Assembly: GCF_947507565.1 (NCBI RefSeq)
Contig: NC_089190.1
Coordinates: forward strand, 2,232,001 to 2,296,000
Source: Oscarella lobularis
Taxonomy: Eukaryota > Porifera > Homoscleromorpha > Homosclerophorida > Oscarellidae
DNA: 64,000 nt
Direction of reading: 5' to 3'
Below the pieces are notes generated by a model. The model was not told the origin of the DNA, made no database searches, and saw only the letters and a list, made by a program, of their open reading frames with translations. The translations under genes and the position numbers were made by a program. This document shows positions 8,975 to 22,080 of the stretch, in pieces. Position 1 is the stretch's first letter, and every line of letters begins with the position of its first letter.

Positions 8975-10969
8975 TCAGCTCTTTGTCTTTTCTGTAACGT
9001 ATTTTCTCATGCCCATATCTTCAACTCTGTCCTTCTGTGAGACACTAAATCCAGCTCTGAAATACAACGAACGTAGACACAAGTATATTCCCTAATAATA
9101 TGTAAACCGGTAGTGATTGATCCTCAGGATAGATTCGTCAATAGGAATCATCTCTTCGCCCAACGTCGTTAGATGAACAGAAGTAATTCTAGAACATTTT
9201 TCCCAACACTAGTCAGCGAAATGAAAACCCCGCTCTTACTTTGTATACTTTGGCCTACAAAAATATTTCTGTCTTGTGTCTTGAAGAACGTACTTGGAAC
9301 GTTGATAATTCTCAATTATCAACGATCCGGGTTTCTCTTCTAACACGTCACAACGTAAGAGAACAAATACCTTTGTCTGAACGGATTCTACCTCGCTGAA
9401 AAAACACGCTCTTAAATTGAAGTCCGCTTGTCACGCGATCATTGTACGATTTTAATAAATCGTGAAGACCGACTTCCTTCTCCGAGTATAAGTATTCGTC
9501 GACGTCAAAAAAGCCAATCCACGTGCTAGCATCCTATTTAATAATTTGGGATTTATTTCTTTATTTTTTTAATACGTTGGGTTACTTTGTGTCGGTAGAT
9601 GCAATCATTTTGAGATGATATCTGTCTAACGTGAACCTCATCTCCTAAAGAACCAGAAAGGACATCTGATACGAGAACTAAACGTGATTTTTCTATACCT
9701 ATCCACTGTTGAGACATCCATGACTGTACACAAACTATGTCTTTATCAATGTATGATCTAGTGTCAATACTTGAATAGATACGTCATTAAACGTAATTAC
9801 AGAACGTACTTTAGAAATTGAGTCAATTTTTCTTTGGTGCTATTTGCTGCGTATAAATAGAAATGCTCTATTCCTAGTCTATGGTGATAATCTATCCACT
9901 GAGGTATGTAAGTCCAAATCTTAATCAGGAAATAAGGATTTAGATTGGGAATGTATAATTTGGGTTATATATACGTGAGGGGTGATGGGTTGGCTGCACA
10001 TTGTGAGCAAATACTTCTGCTTCACTGGCTCAGAACATAGGGAAAAGGCGGCAAGGGGTCTGTCTGGACTGACGCTTTTACTTCTCAATTCAAATTCAAA
10101 ACAAATAGACTCATCTAACACGAAAATCATTTTATAAATAACAAGATTAATCCACGTGTCCTTACCTGCATTTTTTAAACAATCTAGCATTAAATCTGAC
10201 ATAGGACACAATAAAATACGAATTTGCCTAAATGAAATTTTTAATTTTTTTGAGTCCCACGTGACGTGCAAGAAGGTGAACCCACCGGTGAGGATCTTCT
10301 ATGATATTCAAATCGCTTAAGTGTCCATCGCGAAAATGACACTGAATACTTTTTAGATATCCTCCTACGCAGAATATGATGATTTAAGACTTTTAACGTG
10401 CTTTGGCACCTTGTCTAGCTTTTCTCATGTCTTCTATTTCTTTTTCGCTTAGCTGAAAACGCCTATCTCGTTCGTCTACTGATATAAGAACTACTGATGA
10501 GTCTCTAGAATTGAAAAGTAGTCCGAGAGACGAAGGAGTATTGCTATGTTGATCTTACTCTATGACTACACTTGCACTGGCTATGTACAATAATTTTTTA
10601 CTCGTAAAACCCGGAAGCTGCATCTATAAATTGATTGGATATACTGGTTAATTCTTTACTGGTAAAACTGACTAAAGGAGAAGATCTCTTTTCTTCTGTT
10701 TCTGGTGAAATTTTGCTACAGTGACTACGCCCTTTTTTTTCGGATTTCACAGCGGGTAGAGAGGCTTGCAAAGCTTTTTCGATCCGTTTTCTGTTCTTTA
10801 ATACGTCTAGTAGCTAGAAATTGTCTTTGAAGCGTCAGAACAACGACGCGAAAGGCGCGATTACACTTGTGTCGCCGTATATCGCCCAAATTACGACCAA
10901 GACGGCAGCTCCACATGACAACGCAATCATTCTAACCGGAATCCGTTTCCTGCATCGATTTCTCTTCAT
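8975..10969 (-). CDS. GT92-family (DUF23) glycosyltransferase, about eleven exons
   Basis: No long ORF covers this gene; it was assembled from small exons. These are 10865-10969, 10602-10813, 10398-10543, about 10266-10364, 9975-10114, 9806-9919, 9586-9723, 9392-9533, 9240-9339, 9108-9188 and 8975-9056. Exon 1 encodes a type II Golgi anchor (MKRNRCRKRIPVRMIALSCG then a hydrophobic run). Family hallmarks in order are 'AASGFYDNT' (usual SAYYDNR), 'MCSQPITPH', 'PQWIDYHHRLGIEHFYLY', 'QNDCIYRH', 'TWIGFFDVDEYL' (metal-binding DVD) and 'LRINHYR'. GT92 members include C. elegans GALT-1, which adds galactose to core fucose; the substrate here is unknown. Phases agree at all junctions read; the 3' border of exon 4 is least sure. 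The stop is 46 bp from the convergent FREP A stop. Confidence 0.8.
10177..10279. repeat. GT92 exon 4/intron segment that recurs at 19.3 kb (copy 1)
   Basis: About 100 bp, from 'AACAATCTAGCATTAAATCT' to the end of GT92 exon 4, recurs in the same orientation at about 19318-19416 with a handful of differences. Here it lies within the GT92 gene, so this is the probable source copy. Confidence 0.85.
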
Positions 10970-11168
10970 ACCGGCTTAGGACTGCTTAGGACAGAAAGAG
11001 AAAAGCAACGCGCGTTAGGAGCTGCATGACAACATGGCAGGAGTGCTCCTGAATTTGTGCGCGCCAGACAAGACTCTGCCCGTGCATTATCTCTTACACA
11101 ATGCTTCAATCGTGTAATTCTTCCGGCATCTAAGTCGGGTGTAGGTAAGGAGCGGGTCGCGGAGTTTA

Positions 11169-11200
11169 GGTTAGCTGTAGCACGTGAGCTCCGCTGTTTA
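11169..11200 (+). promoter_or_regulatory. Conserved upstream element with CACGTG E-box, FREP B
   Basis: A block containing GTTAGCTGTAGCACGTGAGC about 60-90 bp before the FREP B start is nearly repeated before FREP E (18089-18127). It includes the palindromic E-box CACGTG. The rest of 10970-11258 shows no gene. Confidence 0.45.
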
Positions 11201-11258
11201 GGACGTCCTACATTAGGAGTGAACTGGCAGAGGCGCCTATTATTCTGACTGCAAAGAG

Positions 11259-12476
11259 ATGGCTCATATACAAATGGCCAGAATGGTGATCTTACTCTTA
11301 TTAGCATTTGTCATCACTGTTTCCGCCTTACCAAGCCAAAGCGATACCTCAAAGGTGAGATAACGCGCTGTGCTTTTTCTTTCTTCAATTTTCATCATTC
11401 TTGTCTATCAGACGTCGTGTCGTGTGGATTGCATTGCGCCGCAAGGCCACCCTGGCCATCCTGGTCACCCTGGTATGCCGGGACACAACGGAGCACCCGG
11501 TCCAGCGGGACCACCGGGAGCAACCGGTCCTAAGGGAGCCGACGGTTTGGGAATTAGAGGCCCAAAGGTGCTGCACTACTTGATACCCATAGAAGTCAAA
11601 CTCAATGAAATCTAGGGGCTACCTGGAATTCGCGGTAAGGCTGGACCCAAAGGTGACAGGGGGCAGAAAGGAAGCGCAGGAGTACATGGTCCGGTAGGAC
11701 AAAAAGGAGAAAAGGGTTTGAAAGGTCACAAGGGTGATCACGGACTGAGGGGATTGCCTGGTCCTAAAGGTTCACCAGATGCAACACTAACCAGGGAGAT
11801 TGAGCAATTACGGAAAGAACTATCAGAATTGAAGAGCCGTGTTCCTTCTAAATGCCTGTGTTCTTGCATACTGCAACAGAACTCTAATGCAATAAGTGGC
11901 GTGTATTCTATTCTTGGTCCCCTAAACCAAGTAAGTCAAGTCTATTGTGACATGGATACTGATGGGGGTGGATGGACCGTCTTCCAACGAAGACAGGATG
12001 GATCTGTTGATTTTTACCGCGGTTGGAATGACTATAAAAATGGATTTGGAAATATTGACGGAGAATTTTGGCTGGGTCTTGATTACATACATTGGCTACT
12101 CAGTCTCAGTAAAAGTGGAAATGAACTTCGAGTTGATCTTGGAGACAGCCAAGGAACTAGAGTTTATGCAAAATATTCCAATTTTAGTGTTGGCGATGAA
12201 AGCACGAAGTACGTTCTGGGTGTGAGTGGATACAGTGGAAATGCTAATGATGCATTTGGCTCTCACAATGGAATGAAATTTTCAACCAAAGACCAAGACA
12301 ATGATGTCGATAGTCGACATTGTGCCATTTCCTGGCACGGTGCTTGGTGGTACAACGGTTGCCATTATTCCAATCTAAATGGAGGCTACCATAAGACGAG
12401 TTATGATGGAATATGGTGGCATTATTGGAAATATGAACCCCTCAAGTTTTCCGAAATGAAATTTCGATCCATATGA
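11259..12476 (+). CDS. FREP B: collagen-FReD lectin, three exons, intact
   Basis: Exons 11259-11354, 11412-11567 and 11616-12476 join in frame to a 370-residue protein. Exon 1 is a signal peptide of the second type ([20 protein letters not shown]). Exon 2 opens with two Cys and a run of Gly-His-Pro/Gly-X-Y triplets. Exon 3 holds more collagen triplets, a coiled coil ([15 protein letters not shown]), the 'CLCSC' motif likely used for interchain disulfides, and a full FReD (GVYSI..., [18 protein letters not shown], Ca-site DQDND, Cys pair flanking WWYNGC). This is the domain order of ficolins: trimers joined by collagen helices into higher oligomers. It is followed 150 bp downstream by a dead LZIC copy, so B sits in a duplicated FREP-LZIC block. 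Confidence 0.88.
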
Positions 12477-12626
12477 GACTCTCTTTTTCGTGAACATTTT
12501 CGCTTCCCTCGTTGTTCTTCTGACCACCCTTGCTCTTCCTAGACCTAAAACGCAAGCTCAAAAGAGAGCCTTTGTCGGCTGCATTTGTCCGAATTTGTCC
12601 GCATGCGATGCGCGCTTTAACATCAA

Positions 12627-13498
<872 letters not shown>

Positions 13499-13846
13499 AT
13501 GAACGCTTTGTGCATGCATGAACATATAGACCTTGCCTATATTTAATTAGGAAGCCGTTTGCAGGCAGTGCCAGCGCGTCGCCAAGAACTGCCTTTGTTT
13601 AGCAACGCTGGTTCCGCCTGCCAACAATTAATTAATTAGCCTGCTGAAGAGAAGCAGATGTTTTCCTGGAGACACCAACAATTAATTAATTAACCTGCTG
13701 AAGAAAACAGAGGTTCCTTGGAGACAGCACGCGGTAAGTTTCCTTCGTCCTTCGTGGAAGTTACTATACGTATCCCGCCGAACGTTGCTTTATTTTGTCG
13801 CCCTAAACGGGAATAAAGTATAACGGAAGCTTTCCCGTTTGTAGAA
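13499..13846. other. Spacer and putative 5' UTR/promoter of FREP C
   Basis: No coding potential is seen. The spacer holds two imperfect copies of a unit of the form AATTAATTAA-CCTGCTGAAGA (around 13624 and 13680). About 110 bp before the FREP C start is GGTAAGTTTCC, and CGTTTGTAG lies 3 bp before it; together they look like a 5' UTR intron of about 110 bp. The same arrangement precedes FREPs D and F. Confidence 0.5.
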
Positions 13847-15151
13847 ATGCATCTATCAATGCTTCCTGCGGCGGCGATACTTCTGCTCAGCTTTGACCGT
13901 ACAATCAGTCGAAATACCTGCTCTAATAATTATGCCGTCATTCCTTCATCGGAGCCTACCGTCTGTATGTCAATCGATCACTATAAAAGCCTTTTCGGCC
14001 AAGAAGGAGTTCCAGTGTTGGTGAAGGGAGAGGTAGAATTAGACGTACTTTAGGCAAGCGATTTTTCTTTTACCACAAGTCGCTTTAGAAGGGAGAAAAA
14101 GGTTTGCCCGGTCCAACGGGGCCTCGAGGGATGAATGGAACACAAGTACTAGAGTAAAAAAAGATAACTATATCTAATCAGTATTTCTGTGTCTGTTACA
14201 GGGTCCAACAGGGCCAAAAGGAAACGAGGGAACGAAAGGAGAGGTATATCTATCGCAGTATCAGTATATAATTAATCTAATTAAAAAAAGGCAATACAAG
14301 GTGAAAAAGGCGCAATGGGACCAGTGGGGATAAAAGGAGAAAAAGGAATTCAGGGGCTCACCGGACTGCAAGGTATCCAAGGGCTCAAGGGTTTGAAAGG
14401 TGACAAAGGCGACGACGGATTGCCTGGTCCCAAAGGCTCAAAAGGTGCTACACCAACCAGTGAAATTGAACAACTACGAAATGAACTATCAGAATTGAAA
14501 AGCCGTGTTCCTTCTAAATGCCTGTGTTCTTGCATACTGAAACAGAACTCTAATGCAATAAGTGGCGTCTATTCTATTCTTGGTCCCCTAAACCAAGTAA
14601 TTCAAGTCTTTTGTGACATGGATACTGATGGGGGCGGATGGACCGTCTTCCAACGAAGACAGGATGGATCTGTTGATTTTTATCGCGGTTGGAATGACTA
14701 TAAAAACGGATTTGGAAATATTGACGGAGAATTTTGGCTGGGTCTTGATTACATACATTGGCTACTCAGTCTCAGTAAAAGTGGAAATGAACTTCGAGTT
14801 GATATTGGAGACAGCCAAGGAAATAGACGATATGCAAAATATTCCAATTTTAGTGTTGGTGATGAAAGCACAAAGTACGTTCTGGGTGTGAGTGGGTACA
14901 GTGGAAATGCCGGCGACTCACTTCGAGTTGACTACCACAATGGAATGAACTTTACAACCAAAGACCAAGATAATGATCAACGTGGCTCAACAAATTGTGC
15001 CGTTCAGTATTACGGTGCTTGGTGGTACAAGGATTGCTATTATTCCAGTCTGAACGGAGGCTATCACAAGACGAGTTCTGATGGAATACGGTGGCATCAT
15101 TGGAAATATGAACCCCTCAAGTTCTCCGAAATGAAATTTCGATCCGTATGA
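13847..15151 (+). CDS. FREP C: collagen-FReD lectin, four exons, intact
   Basis: Exons 13847-14032, 14089-14145, 14202-14243 and 14291-15151 are all in phase and give 381 residues. Exon 1 encodes a signal peptide (MHLSMLPAAAILLLSF) and a small two-Cys module ending in KGE. Exons 2 and 3 are pure Gly-X-Y cassettes of 19 and 14 codons. Exon 4 holds further collagen, the coil [16 protein letters not shown], 'KCLCSC' and a complete FReD with Ca-site DQDND and the Cys pair around WWYKDC. The 5' exons match D and F, but the coil/CLCSC/FReD part matches B and E, so the gene is a mosaic. It is followed 130 bp downstream by LZIC pseudogene 2. Confidence 0.88.
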
Positions 15152-16172
<1,021 letters not shown>

Positions 16173-16536
16173 ATGAACGCTTTGTGCATGCGTGAACATA
16201 TAGACCTTGCCCATATTTAATTAGGAAGCCGTTTGCAGGCAGTGCCAGCGCGTCGCCTGGTTCCGCCTGCCAACAAATAATTAAGTAGCCAGCTGAAGAA
16301 AAGCAGAGGCTTTCCTGGAGACATCACGCCTGCGAACAATTAATTAATTAACCTGCTGAAGAAAACCAGAGGTTCCTTGGACCCAGAGATTCCCTGGTTC
16401 CGTGGAGACAGCACGCGGTAAGTTTCCTTTGCCCTTCGTGGAAGTTACTATACGTATCCCGCCGAACGTTTCTTTATTTTGTCGCCCTAAACGGGAATAA
16501 AGCTAAAGTATAACGGAAGCTTTTCCGTTTGTAGAA
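16173..16536. other. Spacer and putative 5' UTR of FREP D
   Basis: This is homologous to the spacer at 13499-13846, with several AATTAATTAA-CCTGCTGAAGA style repeat units and the same GGTAAGTTTCC...TTTGTAG 5' UTR intron signature just before the ATG. No gene is seen. Confidence 0.5.
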
Positions 16537-17814
16537 ATGCATCTATCAATGCTTCCTGTGGCGGCGATACTTCTGCTCAGCTTTGACCAAACAATCAGTC
16601 GAAATACCTGCTCTAATAATTATGCCGTCATTCCTTCATCGGAGCCTACCGTCTGTATGTCAATCGATCACTATAAAAGCCTCTTCGGCCAAGAAGGAGA
16701 TCCAGTGTTGGTGAAGGGAGAGGTAGAAATAGACGTACTTTAGGCATTTTTCTTTTACCACAAGTCGCTTTAGAAGGGAGAAAAGGGTTTGCCCGGTCCA
16801 ACGGGGCCTCCGGGGATGAATGGAACACAAGTAGTAGAGTAGAAAAAGATAACTATATGCAATCAATATTTCTGTGTCTGTTCAGGGTCCAACAGGGCCA
16901 AAAGGAAACGAGGGAACGAAAGGAGAGGTAAATATCTATCGCAGTATGAATATTATAATTAATCTAATTAAAAAAGGCAATACAAGGTCAAAAAGGCGCA
17001 ATGGGACCAGTGGGGATAAAAGGAGAAACGGGAATTCAGGGACTAACCGGACTGCAAGGTATCCAAGGGCTAAAGGGTTTGAAAGGTGACGACGGATTGC
17101 CTGGTCCCAAAGGCTCAAAAGGTTCTACACCAACCAGTGAAATTGAACAACTACGAAAAGAACTATCAGAATTCAAAAAATATGTCATCAGTTATAGCAG
17201 ATGTCAGAGCTGCTCTTGCTTACTGAAACTGGACCCTAGCCTTAATAGCGGCGTGTATTCTATTCTAGACTCACAAAATCAAGTAAGTCTATTGTGACAT
17301 GGATACTGATGGGGGCGGATGGACCGTCTTTCAACGAAGACAGGATGGATCTGTTGATTTCTATCGCAATTGGCATGACTATAAAAAGGGATTTGGAAAT
17401 ATTAATGGAGAATTTTGGCTGGGTCTTGATTACATACATTGGCTACTCAGCCTTAGTAAAAGTGGCAATGAACTTCGAGTCGATCTTGGAGACGAGCAAG
17501 GAAATAGACGATATGCAAAATATTCCACTTTTAGTGTTGGTGATGAAAGCACGAAGTACATTCTAGGTGTGAGTGGGTACAGTGGAAATGCTACTGACTC
17601 TCTTAGCTACCATAACGGAATGAAATTTTCAACCAGAGACCAAGACAACGATGGTCACGGTTGTGTCTATCAATGGCACGGTGCTTGGTGGTACAGGGCT
17701 TGCTATAAGTCTAATCTAAACGGACGTCACGACGGTACGAAAGATGGAATTCGTTGGAATACCTGGAAGCACGAACCTCTTACATTTTCCGATATGAAAT
17801 TTCGATCTAAGTGA
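16537..17814 (+). pseudogene. FREP D: collagen-FReD lectin broken by a 5-bp deletion
   Basis: Exons 16537-16722, 16774-16830, 16886-16927 and 16977-17814 match FREP C and F in structure. Between the coil and the FReD, at about 17284-17295, the sequence has 5 bases fewer than the sister copies. The frame runs into a TGA inside what should be the YCDMD codons. Everything downstream (17299-17814, '[18 protein letters not shown]' to the stop) is open and well conserved, including the Ca-site and C-terminal Cys pair. The lesion therefore looks recent, or it could be a sequencing or assembly error. No LZIC copy follows this gene. Confidence 0.75.
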
Positions 17815-18140
17815 TTAATTAAGACGTTGCGTTAGAGCATAAGAACCGTAGACGTCTGTCGTTCTTTTCATAAATCGCGAAGCGTCTGTTGCAACTCTGA
17901 TCAAATGGCCATTGTAGACTTTAGCGTAGCCTCAAACCAGACCCTCTCCCGCCTGTGGTTTATAGCGCAGGCGTGAGAAAGTCTGCTTCGACGTCAAATT
18001 TATTTGGCAGTCTGACCCTGTTCGGATACCACAGAGACGTGAGGAGCAGTGCATGAGGAGCCCACGGGAAAAGTTTGAGGCACGCTTCGGTTAGGTTGGC
18101 TGTAACACGTGAGCTCTCCGTTGTTTACGACTGCGAAGAG
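17815..18140. other. Spacer and promoter of FREP E
   Basis: No gene is seen. Bases 18089-18127 repeat the E-box-containing upstream block of FREP B (GGCTGTAACACGTGAGCTC), consistent with a shared type-II FREP promoter. Confidence 0.45.
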
Positions 18141-19252
18141 ATGACTCATCTACACATGGCCAGAATAGTGTTCTTATTAGCATTTGTCTTCACTGCTTCC
18201 GCCTTACCAGACCAAAACGATACCTCAAAGGTGAGAGAACGCTTTGTGCCTTTCTTTTAGTTAGCATACATTTCTGCTGTGGAGACTCTGTGCAGTGCGG
18301 ACTGCGTTGGCCCTCGAGGTCACTCTGGGCACCCTGGCGTGCCAGGACACAACGGAGCACCCGGTCAACCAGGTCCAGCAGGACCACCCGGACAGCAGGG
18401 CCCTCCAGGATTACCTGGACAGCATGGCATTCCAGGACGACCTGGTTTAGTGGGACCCCAGGAAAGTCAGGAGATCGGGTTTGATGAACATATGTTTGGG
18501 CGTGCATCTCCAAGATACTTAAGTTTAACTAGGGATTAATTGGCCTTCCTGGACCAGCCGGTCATAAAGGATCAAACGGTTCAAGCATCAGAGGCCCAAA
18601 GGTGGAAATTGCTCGATTCTGTGGGAAATCCTTTACTGAGATTAATTCAATGTAGGGGCTACCGGGAATTCGCGGTAAGGCTGGACCCAAAGGTGACAAA
18701 GGACAGAAAGGAAGTGTGGGAATACAGGGACCAATAGGACAAAAAGGAGAAAAAGGCTTGAAAGGAAATTTTGGAGATACAGGAGCACCCGGTCAGGCAA
18801 TACAAGGCCCAAGAGGATTACAAGGCGCAATGGGACCCGTGGGGATGAAAGGAGAAAAGGGAAGTCAGGGATTCACCGGAAAACAAGGCCCAGTGGGGCC
18901 AATAGGACAAACAGGTATGCCGGGACCAAGGGGATCAGTAAGAAATCCCGGGATAAACGGACTGAGAGGATCCCCTGGTCCCAAAGGCGCAAAAGGTGCC
19001 ACACCAACTAGTGAAATTGAACAACTACGAAAAGAACTGTCAGAATTGAAGAGCCGTGTTCCTTCTAAATGCCTGTGTTCTTGCATACAGCAACAGAACT
19101 CTAATGCACTAAGCGGCGTTTATTCTATCCTTGGACCCGTAGACCAAGTAAGTCAAGTCTATTGTGACATGGATACTGATGGGGGTGGATGGACCGTCTT
19201 CCAACGAAGACAGGACGGATCTGTTGATTTTTATCGCGGTTGGAATGACTAA
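18141..19252 (+). pseudogene. FREP E: collagen-FReD lectin, truncated, with damaged splice donor
   Basis: Exon 1 (18141-18230) is a type-II signal peptide like that of FREP B. Exon 2 starts at 18285 with a Cys-rich start and a Gly-X-Y run. Its expected donor after ...GGACCCCAG reads GAAAGT where GTAAGT is expected, so correct splicing to 18533-18601 is doubtful. Exon 4 (18656-19252) has the longest collagen stretch of the array, then coil, 'CLCSC' and the first third of the FReD. Homology ends abruptly after 'YRGWND' at about 19251, where a TAA is read. The Ca-binding and C-terminal part of the lectin domain is missing. A truncated collagenous product without lectin activity remains possible. 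Confidence 0.8.
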
Positions 19253-19654
19253 ATATTTTTTGAGCGTGTTTTATTTTTTTGAAATTTTTAGACCCTATTT
19301 AGGATATTACTACCTTAAACAATCTAGCATTAAATCTGACATAGGACACAATAAATTACGAATTTGCCTAAACGAAATTTTCAATTTTTGAGTCCCACGT
19401 GACGTGCAAGTAGGTGATTGCGCCTCGAGGTCATCCTTGTTGCTAAGGCGGAGCTACAGGAACGCATACTTTCCCAGATCGAAATTCAATGCGAGAAAGC
19501 TACCAAAGAAGAAAACAGAGGTTCCTTGGAGACAGCACGCGGTACGTTTCCTTCGTCCTTCGTGGAAGTTACTATACGTATCCCGCCGAACGTTGCTTTA
19601 TTTTGTCGCCCTAAACGGGAATAGAGTATAACGGAAGTTTTCCCGTTTGTAGAA
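19253..19654. other. Breakpoint spacer: GT92 fragment plus FREP F promoter
   Basis: After the FREP E break there are about 65 bp of unplaced sequence. Bases 19318-19416 then repeat the GT92 exon 4/intron segment of 10177-10279. From about 19507 the sequence is the conserved type-I FREP upstream region (AACAGAGGTTCCTTGGAGAC and onward) with GGTACGTTTCC...GTTTGTAG before the FREP F start. No gene is seen. Confidence 0.7.
19318..19416. repeat. GT92 exon 4/intron segment (copy 2, remnant)
   Basis: This is nearly identical and in the same orientation as 10177-10279 inside the GT92 gene. No other part of GT92 is recognisable around it. It is probably a leftover of an ancestral GT92-FREP duplication. 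Confidence 0.85.
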
Positions 19655-20942
19655 ATGCATCTATCAATGCTTCCTGTGGCGGCGATACTTCTGCTCAGCT
19701 TTGACCGAACAATCAGTCGAAATACCTGCTCTAATAATTATGCCGTCATTCCTTCATCGGAGCCTACCGTCTGTATGTCAATCGATCACTATAAAAGCCT
19801 CTTCGGCCAAGAAGGAGTTCCAGTGTTGGTGAAGGGAGAGGTAGAATTAGACGTACTTTAGGCAAGCGATTTTTCTTTTACCACAAGTCGCTTTAGAAGG
19901 GAGAAAAAGGTTTGCCCGGTCCAACGGGGCCTCCGGGGATGAATGGAACTCAAGTACTAGAGTAGAAAAAGATAACTATATCTAATCAATATTTCTGTGT
20001 CTGTTACAGGGTCCAACAGGGCCAAAAGGAAACGAGGGAACGAAAGGAGAGGTATTTCGATCGCAGTTTAAGTATTATAATAAATATAATTAAAAAAAGG
20101 CAATACAAGGTCAAAAAGGCGCAATGGGACCAGTGGGGATAAAAGGAGAAAAAGGAATTCAGGGGCTCACCGGACTGCAAGGTATCCAAGGGCTCAAGGG
20201 TTTGAAAGGTGACAAAGGCGACGACGGATTGCCTGGTCCCAAAGGCTCAAAAGGTGCTACACCGACCAGTGAAATCGAAGAACTACGCAATGAACTGTCA
20301 GAGTTGAAAAGCCGTGTTATGTACAAAGAATGCCATTGTTCCTGCTTACTGAAACAGAACACTAGTCTAGTGAGTGGCGTCTATTCCATTTTTAGCTCTC
20401 AAAATCAATTGATTCAAGTCTATTGTGACATGGAGACTGATGGGGGTGGATGGACCGTCTTCCAACGAAGACAGGATGGATCTGTTGATTTTAATCGCAA
20501 TTGGACTGACTATAAAAACGGATTTGGAAATATCAACGGAGAATTTTGGCTGGGTCTTGATTACATACATTGGCTACTCAGTCTCAGTAAAAGTGGAAAT
20601 GAACTTCGAGTTGATCTTGGAGACAGCCAAGGAAATAGAGCGTATGCAAAATATTCTACTTTTAGTGTTGGTGATGAAAGCACAAAGTACGTTTTGGGTG
20701 TAAGTGGGTACAGTGGAAATGCTGGCGATTCACTTGCCTACCACAATGGAATGAAATTTACAACCAAGGACCAAGATAATGATCTCTCCGTCAGTGGAAA
20801 TTGCGCCATTTTCTATCACGGTGCTTGGTGGTACAGCGGTTGTTATGATTCCAATCTAAACGAAGGTTATCAGGGAATACGGTGGCTTCATTGGAAAAGT
20901 GAATCCCTCAAGTTCTCCGAAATGAAATTTCGATCCGCATGA
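19655..20942 (+). CDS. FREP F: collagen-FReD lectin, four exons, intact
   Basis: Exons 19655-19840, 19897-19953, 20010-20051 and 20100-20942 join in phase to 375 residues. The architecture is as in FREP C: signal peptide, two-Cys module, Gly-X-Y cassettes, coil ([16 protein letters not shown]), Cys cluster, FReD. The Cys cluster and early FReD (ECHCSC, SGVYSIFSSQNQ) resemble FREP D rather than B, C or E. The FReD keeps DQDND and the C-terminal Cys pair around WWYSGC. The gene is followed 147 bp downstream by the intact LZIC, so this pair may represent the ancestral order from which the upstream FREP-LZIC blocks were copied. Confidence 0.88.
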
Positions 20943-21983
<1,041 letters not shown>

Positions 21984-22080
21984 ATCATTGAACGCTTTGC
22001 ATGCATGAACATATAGACTTTCTACACTACACTGCATTGAATACACGTCGTATACAAACCCATTCATTGTTCAGAACCCC

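Noticed and set aside
9921-10271. 116-codon minus-strand ORF as a stand-alone gene
   Set aside because: It is GT92 exon 5 extended into both flanking introns; splice sites and family motifs show the true exon is 9975-10114.
10177-10279. The segment repeated at 19.3 kb as a transposable element
   Set aside because: I see no terminal inverted repeats, target-site duplication or coding capacity, and it overlaps a GT92 exon; a duplication remnant is simpler, though a genome search is needed.
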